Source: Agelaius tricolor (Eukaryota; Chordata; Aves; Passeriformes; Icteridae). Taken from it: DNA of 64,000 bases. The notes below the pieces were generated by a model. That model saw only the letters and a list, made by a program, of their open reading frames with translations, searched no databases and was not told where the DNA came from. The first letter of the stretch is position 1. Each line of letters opens with the position of its first letter. Positions 23,146 through 36,700 of this stretch are shown here, one piece after another. The stretch is taken from the NCBI GenBank assembly GCA_023055355.1, contig JALJCS010000020.1:6989001-7053000 (forward strand). Direction: 5' to 3'. A program made the translations under genes and the position numbers.

Positions 23146-23779
23146 CATGTTGTTTCTGCTTCGAGAGAGTTACCATTTTCTCTTTGGTTTTGGACAGGAA
23201 TTTTTGTGTTGGGATCCTGAATATGCTGTGTAGCCACCTTTAAGGAAAAAAAATCTTATTTTGAAAGACAACATTATTGTGTATTGGTTTTTCACACATC
23301 TAAACTTCATTGTGCTTGTATTTCCATTATATTTTTTTTTTCTCAGTTAGCTGAACTCATCAGGGAAGAAACACAATTCCTTGGCCTGAATTTGTCGGCC
23401 TGTGGAGTTTGAGTGTACAAAATGGAACAATGCAGAAATGTCATCTTCATTCTAATGTAGCCAAAACTGGCTGGATGAGAGAGATCCCTGTACCTTCCTT
23501 GCAATGCTAAACAGTGTGAGTTAAAGCAATACTATTTTCTTCTTTAAGGACAGCAACTTAAACCACCAAGTGCCTGCCCTGCACATAGTGCAGGCGCCTG
23601 TACCCAAAGGCAGGAATGTTGCACTTGCTGGGAGGGCTGGTTCACATCCGTGCAGGGAATTGTTCGCCTGCACTAGAGGCCTCCTGCTCCCTGGTTTTCC
23701 ACCTCTCATGGCTCATACGAGACTGCTGCAGCTTTTTAAGGTTAATACCCGGACGGAACCTTTCTAGAGCGGCCTCTGA
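23146..23779 (+). other. Intergenic GOLGA3-ANKLE2
   Basis: Short intergenic stretch rising in GC content towards the CpG island. I see no gene or repeat in it. Confidence 0.6.
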
Positions 23780-23853
23780 AGTGCCCGTGTGTTCCCGGTC
23801 CCCAGGGCTGGTGCAGTTCAAGCCCTGCCTGCCTGTCCCGGCCTTGGGCAGCG

Positions 23854-24020
23854 CCCGCCCGGCAGCTGCGGCTGCTCCGCCGTGTGTTCCCCCGCAGCAG
23901 CGGCGCCGCGCTCCCCCGGCCTCCCCGGCCCTTCCCCGCCCGCCCGGCAGCTGCGGCTGCTCCGCCGCGTGTTCCGCTCCCTCGGCCTCCCCGGCCCCTC
24001 CCCGCCGCCCGGCAGCGGCG
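23854..24020 (+). repeat. GC-rich tandem duplication in the ANKLE2 promoter
   Basis: The string 'cgcccggcagctgcggctgc' followed by 'tccgccg(t/c)gtgttcc' occurs at about 23855 and again at 23941, each followed by a 'cggcctccccggccc' block. A third, partial copy (gcccggcagcggcgg) follows near 24006. Confidence 0.8.
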
Positions 24021-24205
24021 GCCGAGCGGAGCCGCGGTCACGGTGAGGCCCAGGCGGGCGGCGGAGCCCCGTCAGCGCCGGGCGGAGCCGCCGCCGCGTC
24101 TGTTGGGGGGCGGGCGCGGGGCGGAGGAGGTGGAAGCCGCGCGGCCGCGGAGGTACCGTCCCTGAGGGCGTGCGGGCACGGCGGCGGGCGGGCCGCGGGC
24201 CGGGC

Positions 24206-24470
24206 ATGGAGCGGTGGGTCGGGGCCGCCGGGGGCTGGGATTCGCTCTGGGGAGCCGGCTGGGGCCGATGGCCGTGCTGGGAGCTCCTGGCCGCCTGCGC
24301 CGTCATCGGCGCCGTGGGCTGGCTGCTGCGGCTGCGGGACAGGAGGCCGGGCGGCCGCCGGGCGGCAGCGGCCGCCATCTCCTCCCCGACCCCCATCGCG
24401 TCCCCGGCTCCCCACTCGGCCCCGGCGCCGCTCGCCGCGGGGAGCCAGCGCTGCAGCGGGAGCCGCCCAG
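24206..24470 (+). CDS. ANKLE2: ANKLE2 coding exon 1 (aa 1-88)
   Basis: Starts at the ATG and ends at CCCAG|gtgaga with one base of codon 89. It encodes the membrane anchor ([20 protein letters not shown], aa 24-43), followed by Arg/Gly and then Ala/Pro-rich sequence. The N-terminus is longer than in human, but the WELL-A hydrophobic pattern is shared. Confidence 0.88.
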
Positions 24471-24686
24471 GTGAGAGACTCGGGGGAGGCCGGGGGATGG
24501 TGCTGCCCCTCGCCCCGCGGCAGGGCCGGCAGCGGGCACCGGGCACCGCCCGGGGAGGCCGCGCGGCCCTGCCCGCCTCCCCAGCGCCCGCGGGCCCCGC
24601 CGGGCCCGGCCCCGCCGCCCCGTTCCCCTTCCCGCTTTGTCACGGCCGGGCCTCGCCGGCTCCGCCCCGGCCCCGCTCCCGCGGCC

Positions 24687-24717
<31 letters not shown>

Positions 24718-27700
24718 TGCTGCTTTTGCTTTTGCTGCTGCTCCCGCATCCCCCCCAGCGCCCTGCCCGGCCCGGGTCTACACATAGGTGTGCCTTTCTC
24801 CTCCCTGAAAAGTTGTCCCTTTTCCCCCTCCCTTTTTTCTTTTCCCATGGCTTATTTCAAGTTTGTTCAGCAGTTCCCTTTCAGCCACGTAGTTCATAAC
24901 TGGTGGCTCATTTGCCCACAGGCGGTACAGACAAATCACCCCAGCGCGGAGCCACGGTTGCTCTAACATATGCAAATCCTATCAGCCGAATACAGCCAAA
25001 GACAGGATGTGACTCTCCATTCCTGCCTCGGGAAAAAAACCAACAAAAACAATCCAGCCAAAAAGAGTATTTTTCTTATATTATTCATTTATTGAAAGAT
25101 TTAATGAGAGTAGTAGAGTAAAATAATACTGCCATCCTTAGAAATCAGGCGTTCATTCTGTCATGGGTCTAGTTTTAATTTTTTTTTGGAAGCAGGTTCT
25201 GCTGCTTCATACTGACCCAGTGAGATAAAGAAAGATACGATTCTTGCCCATTCTTCCAGGATTTGATTGATTTGGAAGAACCCTAGAACATATTGTTGTT
25301 AAAGGAGTTATTCATATTTGCAAAGGTAACTCACAAGGCCTTACGTGCTGAACTAGAGGAGATAGCAGCCTCAGTGCTGGCTGTGCTCTGGATCATTTGT
25401 AGTTATATAATGCATTTTACGGTTCAAATAATCTCGTTTTGCACCTGCACGTAACAAACGGTCCAAGAATTGTCTCAATATGAGTAGTTGCAGTTTCTTG
25501 GGTTTGCAAGTCACACATTTTGTTTTGGACAGATTAAAATAGGTAATGAAATTAAAAACCAATAATGCTTATCTAAATTAGCTGAAATCTCATTGTCAGA
25601 ACACAAAAGGATTTTGTGAGAGTTCTGTGTTGTCACTCCAACAATGTTTTCCCTATTTCCACACCAGACACCCTGTAGAAAACTCTTCATACTACCAGCA
25701 GATCTTAAACCTCATTCTTCACTGGTCTGCTTTGCCATCCCATTTTGATTCAGTTGTGCCAGAGTTGTAGTAGACACACAAAATAAATAACTTCTTTTTT
25801 TTTTAACAGACAAAATTTTAAGCACTAAGATTTAGGTACCAGGTTCTGTCAAAACATGAGAAATCACTCCCTCACAGCATTTTTTTTTGCTTAACCACTA
25901 GGCAGGAAGGATTTTTGCATGTACATAAATTATATATATGTACAGGTCTGCTCTTCTGCAGAATGATTGTGCTAGTTCTGAACCCTAAAAATAGGAGCAT
26001 TTCTCAGCTAATTCTTTAAGGCATTATGTTGACTGCTCAGAGTGTTTTCACTGATCTGTTTTTGCAGTGAACTTTCTCACCCCTGAGTTTTCATCTTTCT
26101 TGTGATTTTACAGTTATGCAGTCTCAAAAGGAAAATCCTTAGAATACCAAGTTTGGATATTTTAATTGAGCTTAGGGGCACATCCCTTAATTAAAACACA
26201 CTGGTATCAAATGTTATTTTAAAAAATAGAGGACTAAGAATTGAAAACAAGTAAGAGGATCCTTCCTATCTGTTGTAGTCAGATAATCTGTTGTGGGCAA
26301 GTCAGATAATGGAAACAGTGAGGTTGCTTGGAGGCTCAGGAATCACAGGGGAGCTGCAGTACCTTGGGGAAGTGGCTCAGCAGCATCAGCTGTGGCTCTG
26401 CTGCTGTTTTAATTGGAAATATTCTCATTTCCCATTGTTTCAGCAGGATTCCAGTTAATACTTGTGAAATGTTCGGGGGCTGAGGTTATGTTGTTCTCTA
26501 ACCACAGGCATTCAAAATAAGATGTTCATAAAAAAAGAGACAGCTCCCAAAGGAAATACCCCTCCAAGGAAACAACCTTCCAACTCACATGACTGTTCAC
26601 TTGTAAGAATTGAAGGACTGTTGAAGTTTGGCACTAAGTAAATTTTCATAGTGTTTCCTAATACTAGAATGTGTTTGTTCTAACTCAGATTGGTGAAACT
26701 TAATGTAGTGCTGTATAGATTGCTGCTGAAAGCTACAAAAGCTTACTGTGTGCATTTGGGGTTTTTAAATATATGAAAAGTAGTCTTAGTTTCACTGACT
26801 GAGTATGAAACCTAAAATTGAAAATAAAGTACTAAAACGGCCATACACCCTGTCCAAAGCAGAACAAGCCTCATGAAGTGGCTCAGCAGTGGAGGAGGGG
26901 GCAGTGCAAGGCAGGCTGAGGGAGAGCCCAGCTGAATCATTCCTGTCTGGAGCTTCCCTTCCTGACAATGTGTGCCAGGGCAGTCACAGCCTGCCTCCAG
27001 CTACCTGACTGCAGTTCTCATCAAATAATGGGAAAGCTTCTTACATTTTTGAGCTGCCCAAGTCCTGTATTTTTCAGCTGTGTTTTCCAGAGCAAGGAAT
27101 TTGTGTTGGCATCAGCTTGGTTTTAGTGTCTTCTTGCTGACCAGTGTGGAAGCTGTCAGCGTGGATTACATGGAGGGACATGAGCCTGGGGAATTGTATC
27201 ATAGCAGAGAGGATGATGTTCCTTTGGAAACTGAGAAATTCTCCCAGCTTCTGTTTTCTGTTGGAGAAGGAGATCTGAAAAGATCAGTTGTTTTTGTCTT
27301 GTGGCTGTTTGCTCTCCAAACAGGCCTGGGAAACAACATGCTGTGTACATATTTCCAGCCTTGCATCACAGCCAGAGCAAGCCTGCCCTGGCTGCTGCAT
27401 TGCACTTGTGCCCATGACTTCTGTCAGCCAGAAAGTCCCAAGGAAATACTGGAAATAGTTCTGTGCCTTTAGCAGCCCCTTGTCTTGGGGCTGACTGGTG
27501 CTCCTGTCCTTGTGTTGCATTGCACAAAGAAATTGTGCCTTCTTGTCAGGAATCAAATATTTCTCAGCCTGTGATAAATTTTAATGAGTAAATGCTCTAG
27601 ATTGAATTTTCACTCTAGAAGAAATTGAAAAAGGACTACCAAGAACAAAATGTAAACTATAAATATTCTTTTAAGTGGTCGAGAGAGGAGGAAGTAAACT

Positions 27701-30700
27701 TGCTATGTGTCTGGTAGCTTAAAAACATTGAATTGAAAAATTTTATTTTTCTGCACTGCAAGGATCTCTTCAGAATCCCAAGAAATTGCTAAGTGACATT
27801 TTTTTTCCTTTGCTTAAATACACCATTTAAGTAGCAGAAGAAGTTTTGGTTTTTACAATTTTTCTCCTTCTTTGCCTTTCCTGTAGGTGGAATAACAATG
27901 GATACAATATTATCCCGATTAAAGAAGCTCAGCCACGATGAGCTTAGAGAAGAGATTGTGAGAGCAGGACTGAAATGTGGGCCCATTACTGCAACTACAA
28001 GGTTTATTTTTGAAAAAAAATTGGCTCAGGCACTGTTGGAACAGCAAGGAGCATTGGAGGAGGAAGGGTCTGCTGTGTCAGAGGAGGCAGCTGGAAATGT
28101 CCCAGTGAATCACAATGGCCTTGGAAGTGCTTCTGAGGAGGTAGACTTTGGGTACTGTGTGGGTCTGAACCCTCCAGAAGAAGATGCTGTGACACTCATG
28201 AACTGTTCAGCTCCAGCCTGTGGTGCTGATTCACAGATCTCTGCTCAGACACCATCCAGAGATCCTCCACTGTTCTATGGTGTTTGCCCAGTTTATGATG
28301 ACATACTGGCTAGGAATGGTAAATACTCACTTCCCTTATTTCCAGTGATAAGGCATTTTAGTCATGGCTGGGTAGAGTTCTTTTATGTAACAGGTATTCT
28401 GAACACCACTGCATTAGTATTGTTGGCATTGGTTGAGGTATTTCTTTGTTCCTATAAATAGTGTTTATTCTGAGGCAAAGAAACAACAGTTTAAGACGTC
28501 CCAGGTGTTTGCCATTACAGTTCCTACATATGAGGATCCTCTACCCTGTGTAGCTCAGATGAGGAAAATTTCTTATTGCTACTCTTGGACTCATCCTGTG
28601 CCTTTAATCCCTCTCAAGAATAAAAAGTAATCCTGCAAATAAACAATCAAAAAAATATGTCATGATGTTGTCATCAGTTGAAGCTTAAATGATCTCTTCT
28701 AAAAGTTTTCACATCTTCCTTTCTGTTCCTGACAGGGGTAGAGTAGTGCACAGGATTATTTCCTCTGAGAGAGTAGTAAGAATTCTTACTAAGAAAAGGT
28801 ACATTAAGATATCCTTATGTGAACAGTATCATTTAAAGGAGAAGAAGAAGGATTTGTTAATTATCTAAGATACTCTGTAGAGATGTTGAAGTTGTGGATC
28901 AGTTACAAAGTTGGTCTTTCTGAGCAAGGCAGCATCAAAAGTAATTCAGGGTGAATAAGCTCTGAGTCTGCTTTTCCATCTGGAAGTGAAATGCTTTGTT
29001 GAAGGTGGCCCATCCATTAAAGGGGTGTTGATTGAAGGGAATGGCTGAGCCCTGTACTGGGATCACCTGACATTACCTGGAGAGTGTGGGAGGCTCCTAC
29101 TCAGTTTCCAAAAGACAAGATTTAAAAGGACTTTTGACCTTTATGTCACTTTTGGAAGAGAAACAATCTGAGACCAAAGCTGGAACGATAGTCTTAAGAA
29201 TTCTGTGATCTGTCTAGGAATTGAAATCTGAGATGATTGAAGCAATGTAACTTGGTGGTTCTTTGTTGCAGAGAGAATTCATGTTTATGAAGATAGGAAG
29301 GAAGCTCTCCAGGCTGTTAAGATGATTAAGGGTTCCCGTTTTAAAGCTTTTACAAACAGAGAGGATGCTGAGAAATTTGCTAAAGGAATCTGTGATTATT
29401 TCCCATCTCCAGGCAAGTCCTCTTTATGTTTGTCTCCAGTGAAAATGGGATCATTTAACAGAGGTAAGTGGGGAACTTCATCTCTCTACAGTAGATGCAA
29501 TAGACAGCATTGATTTTTCTTTTCATGACAGAAGCAACAACTGTCTTACAAAACACTAATAACAGAAAAAATTCAAAGGTGAAGCACTGAATAAATTGAT
29601 GTTTAAAAGAACTTTTATTTTAAGTATAGAAATGTTGAACATGTGGAAAATGTTTTAAATGTAAAGTACTATTGCTACTCTGCTAAAGCTGAAATGTAGG
29701 TAATGGTCTGCATGGATACCTTGCTTAGTATTCCATGGTCATATTTGTTAGGATTCAGTTTTACTCATGGACTTCAGGATTTTCAGGTTTAGCAAGATGC
29801 TGATAAAATTGCACAGTATATTCAAACTGTACTCAGTCCTTAAGTAAATTTGTAAGTTCAGAAATAAAATGCTAAGCACTGATCATATTTCACAGTGTTC
29901 CCAATTGCTAGATTGAAGTGACTGAGGATTTACAGAACTGCAGAATCAATTTTAACAATCAGAAAATGGTTGTTTCTTTCTGAATTTTGCTTTTAAATTT
30001 GGATGGGAGCAGACTGGTAATTACAAAGTTTACCAGTCCCTATTAAAGTCTGAAACACTTTTACAAGTTGATTCATCATTTTCCTCTCCCTCCCTATTAC
30101 TAACTACTAGTGTATTTAAATGTCTTGTTATTCAGTTCAGTTTCCTTACTCCTGTATATTAAAGATGCCAAATTAAGAACATGGTTTAGATTAAAAGCAT
30201 AATTTTCATGGCCCGGGTGTGCAGATGGTGATCCCTGGAAAGAATGTATCTAGAAAGGAATGATTTGTGTTTTGGTAGATGGTTTGTGCTCCCCTGAGAG
30301 CGACACTGCCAGTAAGGAGAGAGCCAACAGCTACAAAAGTCCGCGGACTCAGGATCTCACAGCAAAGCTTCGGAAAGCTGTGGAGAAAGGAGACACAGCA
30401 ACGTTCTCAGACCTGATTTGGAGTAACCCTCGTTACCTGATAGGGTCAGGAGACAACCCAACCATTGTACAGGTGAAAAACCAGCCACAAAACGGAAAAT
30501 CAGGGTTCTGGTTTAGTGATGTAGCTTTTGGGGCCTGGAAGCAGAAGTGGAAGGAGCGATGTTTTCTGCTCCTCCTTCAGGACACCTTGTTCCACCCAGT
30601 GCAGGTTTCTCTGTTCATTGACAGCAGCTGGGACTTCTCTGTAAGTCACCCTGAGAGCTCCCTTTATCCAGCAGAGATAAAGGAACTGAGTGTGCAGTTC

Positions 30701-33700
30701 TTCAGGGGAGGAATAGTTGTATTTAGTAGTGCAAGGAATAGTCTTGTCTTCTTATTCTTTGGTCTCCTCCAAGAAATTGCAATCTTTTTTAAAACAGACT
30801 AAATTGAAGGACTAGGGTAGGGCCTAGGCTGTAATTAGGTGTTCCTACAGCATTGCTTACCTAAGCACCTCTACTAAATTCCAAAACCATGTATAAGGTG
30901 CCATTTAGCAAACTCTGACTATCTTCAACTTGCATCAGACCAGCTTTGTGAAGTTGTTGAAATTTTTTATCTAATATAGCAAATCAAATTTTTTATGTCT
31001 ATACCCATTTTCCTGCTCTTTATCTAAACTGAACTTCCTACCTCCCTTTATTGTGTAATATCTTAATGTACCTTTTTTGCCACATTCTTTCCTTAAATAA
31101 AGGCTCTAACTGAGTGTAAGAATAATTTCATTAATTATAACAATAATATGGGTGTAAGGATAAGTCTTTACAAAAATATCCATATAAAACTCCGTGCAGG
31201 AACCCATGTATTTTCACAGTTAAATCAGTTACATCTCTGGCTGTAAGAAAGCTGTTTAGATTGAGGTTTCTTCTAATACTGGTCTTTTTTTCCAGGAAGG
31301 GTGTAGGTACAATGTCATGCATGTTGCTGCCAAGGAGAATCAGCCTGCTATCTGCCAGTTACTGCTGGACACTCTGGAAAATCCAGAATTTATGCGGCTG
31401 ATGTACCCTGATGATAACGATGTCATGTTGAAGAAACGCATCCAATATATTGTTGACCTTTACCTGAACACTCCAGATAAAATGGTAAGATTTGGGGGGT
31501 TACCTGTTTTTATTATTATTATTATCATTATCATTAGTAGTACTGGAAGGGGTTAAGGGAGACTGAAAGAGAACAGAACAGAAGGGGAGCTGTCCATGAA
31601 TTCTGTGGGTTTTGGTAATCATTATTCTGCACTGTGGTGGGAACAGATCTGTTAAGAGCTGAGATAATTAGTCATGACATGTATTTACTATCCTCAGTCT
31701 CAAAATTAAATGTGTGGTATTGACTTTATAATCTTTCTGAGTGCATGTGATTTTTTCCCTTTTTCCCACTGCAGTGGTTTGATACTCCATTGCATTTTGC
31801 TTGCAAGTTTGGAAATGTGGATGTGGTTAATGTGCTTACCTCACACCCAGCCATTGTAAAAAATCCAAGAAACAAATATGATCAAACTCCAGCAGAAGTA
31901 AGTCTCTCTGTGTCCACAGCAAACCCAGAAATGTTATCCTGATGAGCATTTTTCATATTCAGACATTACTGACTACCATAGATGGAAGATTTGTAGTAAG
32001 GTGCTAGTGTCATAATTAAAGAGTAAATTCAGTATAACATTAAAAATATTTTATGCTGATTGTGTCTTTGGAAAAGTTTTAGAATTTATGAAGTTGGATG
32101 TATTTTAGTTGCTCTACTGTGAATTAAAAGCACTGGGTGAGATGGGTAGGGGCCAATAATGTGATTGTTCTGAAAGAACACACATTGCAGTTGATTTGAA
32201 AATGAGGTTACTATGCTGCCCTAACAAGTACAATTATATTAACAGGTAGTTTGTGAAAGAAGCAAGAACAAATCTGCTGAATTGAAAGAAAAGATAAGAG
32301 AGTACTTGAAAGGTCTGTATGCAGAGTTTTGTACTATATCAGGGGTGTGTTTTGGCTCTTGGCTGTCTCCTGTTTGCTTTCTGTAGCATTTGAGTTTATA
32401 AATGATGCTGCTGTACAGTGCTCTAAAAACCAAAGGGAAATTCTAACATTGAGTCAGAGCTCTTAATGTATGGATCACAAGGTTGCCCTCATGGCTCAGT
32501 AAGGGAGGCAAGGCCCTGATTCAGTAAGCCTGGAGCAATGTTCAATCTAAAAGATTGAACTAAAGAATATAAAGACCTTTTGCAGGGCAAGAGGTGTATC
32601 TGTCATGCTGGGGAGTCCTGTCATTTTATAATTTCCTCGACACAGAACTTTCTCTGTTTTGTCATGTGTGTGTTTAGGCATTTGCAAAAGGAGGTTGTGA
32701 AAAATGTTAAAGACCCTGAGGGAAGAGCTTTATGGATTATTGCAGGTGGTTTTGTGTTTGAAAGAGAAGGGAACCTACACTAAAATGTGGTCTGTGATCA
32801 CTGGAGCAGTGAGTGTGAATTACAAGTAGTTTTACTAAGATGGTTCAGTGTATGGGTGCAGTGGTAACCCAGGAAGAAGCAGCAGGCTGATGTGACATAC
32901 ACTGAATGAGAAGGCTCTGGATGATCTATTTTAGGTCACTATTATGTGCCCCTCCTGAGGGCAGAAGACAATTCCTCAGCTCCGGTCATTGGGGCACCGT
33001 GGTCGCCCGACCAGACGGACGATGGCCCCCAGAGAGCTTGGCCTAAATACCCTGGCAGCCCCAAGGACCCAGTGCTGTCCATCAGGGCTTTTGCAGGCCC
33101 CATGAGCCCCTCAAAGGTAAGGAGAGAGCTCCCTGTGACTCCAATGCCCATTCTTCTCCTTTTAATGAATAAAGATCCCCACAGGGTTCCCTGGGTGGTG
33201 TAGCTTGATCCCAGTGCAGATTGTGGCTCTCTCTTTGCTGAGGAGATGGATCTTCCTCCATGGAGAAGCACAGAAACTTGTAAATATTTTTTTACTGCTG
33301 AAAACAGAAATGTGGTGTAGATAAGAAGAGTAGAAGTTCAGTCAAAAATTGTTTTCTTTTTCCTGTTGAAATCTATTCAAAGAGCACCCTTGGCAAACCT
33401 TTCATTTCTTATAGATAATTGCTGTAACTCTCTAACCTGAAGCAAAGCCTTTCAAAGCAGCTAAGAATCAGTTTTAAAAACCTTAACTGTATTGTTACCT
33501 CATTTCTGGAAGTTGCCACTGGATGTTAACCCCTGCTTGTTGAATTAACATAAATATATTTTTCTAGATGGAAAAACTGACAACCAAGTAGTAGGTTGTT
33601 GGGATGGTTTTGGAAATGTATTGACTGTATAGTGGAAAAGCAAAATCTTCAGTTTTCAGAAGGAAAACTTAGATATCTGTTAAATATATTCCAAACTTAC

Positions 33701-36700
33701 AGGTGTTTGTTTGACTCATTTATTTAATGTGAACATGCTACAAATATAACAGGTTTAGAAACAATGAATACATACAGTGGAGGACTGATGGTTGCATTCT
33801 TTAAGATTGAGTTCTACCAAAATGCTTAATGCTTTTTCTTCTAAAAGTTCTTGATCAATTTTCTGTTCAACTGACACAAATTTAAATATTATCTGTACTG
33901 CAAAAAAAAAAATCTCTAGGGTACAAACAGTTCATAATTTTGATTGCTGACATGTATTTTTAATGTCTGAATGTAATTCTTAGTCATCGTTGTGATCCTT
34001 GTCATATAAAGTGTAGTGCAGGATTTTGCAAAAAATTTCCCCTGAGGCATTCCAACTTCAAAATAGACAGCAAGAATTTATTCTAATAATTGTAGCAAGT
34101 CTGTACATACATAAAAAACATCCCCTTTGCATCCCAGAAAACAATGACCAGGAAGCTTTTGTAATTAAATAGAATGACATGGCAAAATCACAAGACACTT
34201 CTGTTTCCTGCTGCACACACATTAAAAGCAGGCAGATGTGGTGTTGTGCAGTTGATTTTCAGATGATTGTACATTATGGTCCTTCTCCTTCATGAGCAGT
34301 TAAGAGATCAGAGTAACCACCAGTAATGAAAGGAGTAACTTTAGATCCAGTGTGAGATCCTTCATAGCTGGGGTTTAGCAGCACTTGTGGACAGCAAACA
34401 GCTGAACATCTCTAGGTAGATGTGTGGCCAGTTCATACTGTGGGGGAGAGTTTTTGAATTTGTTTCTGTTTTTTAAAGGCTGAAGAATTTCGCAGGCTGT
34501 GGAAGACTCCACCTCGGGAGAGAGCTGGCTTCTTTCACAATGTCAGGAAATCTGATCTGGAGAGAGGTGTTGAAAGAGTTGGAAGGTATCTAAAAGACTG
34601 TCAATATAAAAGCTTAATAATAGAGCATGTAAAAGCAAAAGACTGTGCTGAGAGTTCAGTTATTACTCACTGCACAATATCTTGGGGCAAAAACTACTGC
34701 AGAAATATTTAATGAAATATTTTGCAGTTGGATTTTTACTGGTTTTTTGTGTAAATAAGATAGTTAAAATGTGAGACCTGGCTTTCTTAGCTTTGGCAAT
34801 AAAGATATTTTAGCTGTTATTGATGGTATGTATGGAATACTTTTCACAGACATTTACTTGCCTCATTTGTCAGATCTAAAATGATGCATAGCCTGTTTGT
34901 TCTGTGAAAGTGAGGGATTGTTAAAAGGGAGCAGAATGAAAAGATCCTAATACAAATTTGCTGTTTTATAAAAGCTGTATGTGTGCGGTGTGTCCTTGCA
35001 GCTAAAATACCTTCCATCAGCAACATATGGAAAAAATACTTTGTTAAAAGCTGACTGCATTTCATTCTTTAAAATAATCCCTCACTTCCTCCTCCCTCTC
35101 CCATTCCCAAATAGAAAAGGCTGGTGCATGCAGTATCAGTGGGGATTCTTCTCTGTCTGATGTCTAGATACAGTCAGCTTAAAGATAGCAATGTTTATGC
35201 TGCCAACTGTAAAAATAGTAGATGAAATGTGAAAAATGCTCTAGAACAAATGAGGTGATACTTTGATTGCTAAGGATGTGTGTGTGCTTTTGCAGACTCT
35301 TGGTTGTGGTGGGATTGTGTTGCCTGGTTGCTCGTTTGTGCTCTGTTTGTAGCTGTTAAAATGTGATCAGAAAAGTTGTTGTCAAACTGATATTTATGTC
35401 TTCACAAATGATTCGTTTTATTTTATTTATTGCAGGGAGTTAGCTCATGAACTGGGGTTCCCGTGGGTTGAATACTGGGAATTTCTGGGCTGTTTTGTTG
35501 ATCTGTCTTCCCAGGAGGGGCTGCGAAAATTAGAAGAGTACCTGAGTCATCGTGAAATGAGCGAAAAGGCTCAGCCAGAAACAGGGGAAAATGAAACCTG
35601 CAATAGATATAAAACTCCACATCCCTCTGGTAAGAAAAGGGCAAATGCTGCAAACAATGGGTTCTACCTGGGGAGAAGAGGAACAGAAAAAGCTTGGGGC
35701 CCAGGGGAAGCTGTATTCACCTGTTGTGGTTGTTATTATTCATCTGTTATCCAGACAGTCTGAGTACAGCATCAAAAAAAGAGCCAACTGTGAATGTGGA
35801 AGTACAGACTTTATCTTCCATGTGAAGTAGTTTATTTGAGTGTAGCCCTTAAATGAAATCCCTGTAAGAAAACCTCTGTCTTCAGTATGTTTTCACTCAG
35901 AGCATTTGGGCATTCATCTAAAGCATAGAATTTTGTAATCCACAGATACGGAATAAATAACATTTTAAAAATAAAAGAATAATTCTTTACAACTGTGAGC
36001 CTGAAAAGACACAAGAAGCAAAACCCAGGAAAGCTTTTATACCTTAGGCCACTGCTTGCCATGTGTGCATTTTGCATTTGTAGCTTTAGTCAGGTTAGTT
36101 CTTGCTGTTACATACAGTCAGAGAGGTCTTCAGGAAATAGAATAAGGCATAAGGATTGTGCATCTTTTTCCTAGCTTATGCACTTGACATTCTGTTTAAA
36201 GTCTTCTTATGTGTTGCTCTTGTTAAAATTGTTCACAGGCAAAAGCAAAAAATCCTGCAATTCCATTTCTGTTGGAGCATTTTTGGATGAGGATGATGAT
36301 GACATGAGCTTAGAAGAAATTAAAAACAGACAAAATGCAGCACGAAATATCAGCCCCTCTCTGGTGTCCAAGGAGCCCAGCATTGATGCCATTGGAGATG
36401 CTGAGTGTGATATCCTGTCCATGGAGTGTGCAGGAAACATCATAGAGACCTCAGCTCACCCTCGGCACTATGAGAAGGGGGCTGCTGCCAGCAAAAATGG
36501 GTTTTGCAGTGCTGTGTCCAGTAAAAGGATCATCAGTGACAGAAAGCAGCTGCATGATGGGTCAGAATGCCTCATGTCACCTGTTTCCAATTTGATGTCA
36601 GAATTCGAAGGCCTGTCATTCCGAGAACAAGAGGTTGCAGGAGTATCTCATAAAATCACTGAAAAAACTGAGAATGAGGCAATTCTGGACAAGACCTGCT

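Larger units (their letters stand above)
23780..24780 (+). promoter_or_regulatory. ANKLE2: CpG-island promoter of ANKLE2
   Basis: About 1 kb of very GC- and CpG-rich sequence with many GGGCGG-like boxes and no TATA element. It covers the ANKLE2 5' region, exon 1 and the start of intron 1. It contains a GC-rich tandem duplication (23854-24020). Long open frames here on both strands come from the base composition. Confidence 0.85.

Noticed and set aside
23616..24899. 427-codon open frame across the ANKLE2 CpG island, and several others on both strands
   Set aside because: Stop codons are rare in very GC-rich DNA. The frame gives Pro/Ala/Arg-rich nonsense and a leucine run from the CTG repeat, and it cuts across the clear ANKLE2 exon 1 in another frame.
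27080..27472. 131-codon open frame in ANKLE2 intron 1
   Set aside because: It begins with GTG, not ATG; it has no recognisable domain, and no supporting splice sites were identified.
28319..28461. Extension of ANKLE2 exon 2 into a hydrophobic tail
   Set aside because: A good donor at 28319 and perfect phase with exon 3, which matches human ANKLE2, show that this is intron read-through.
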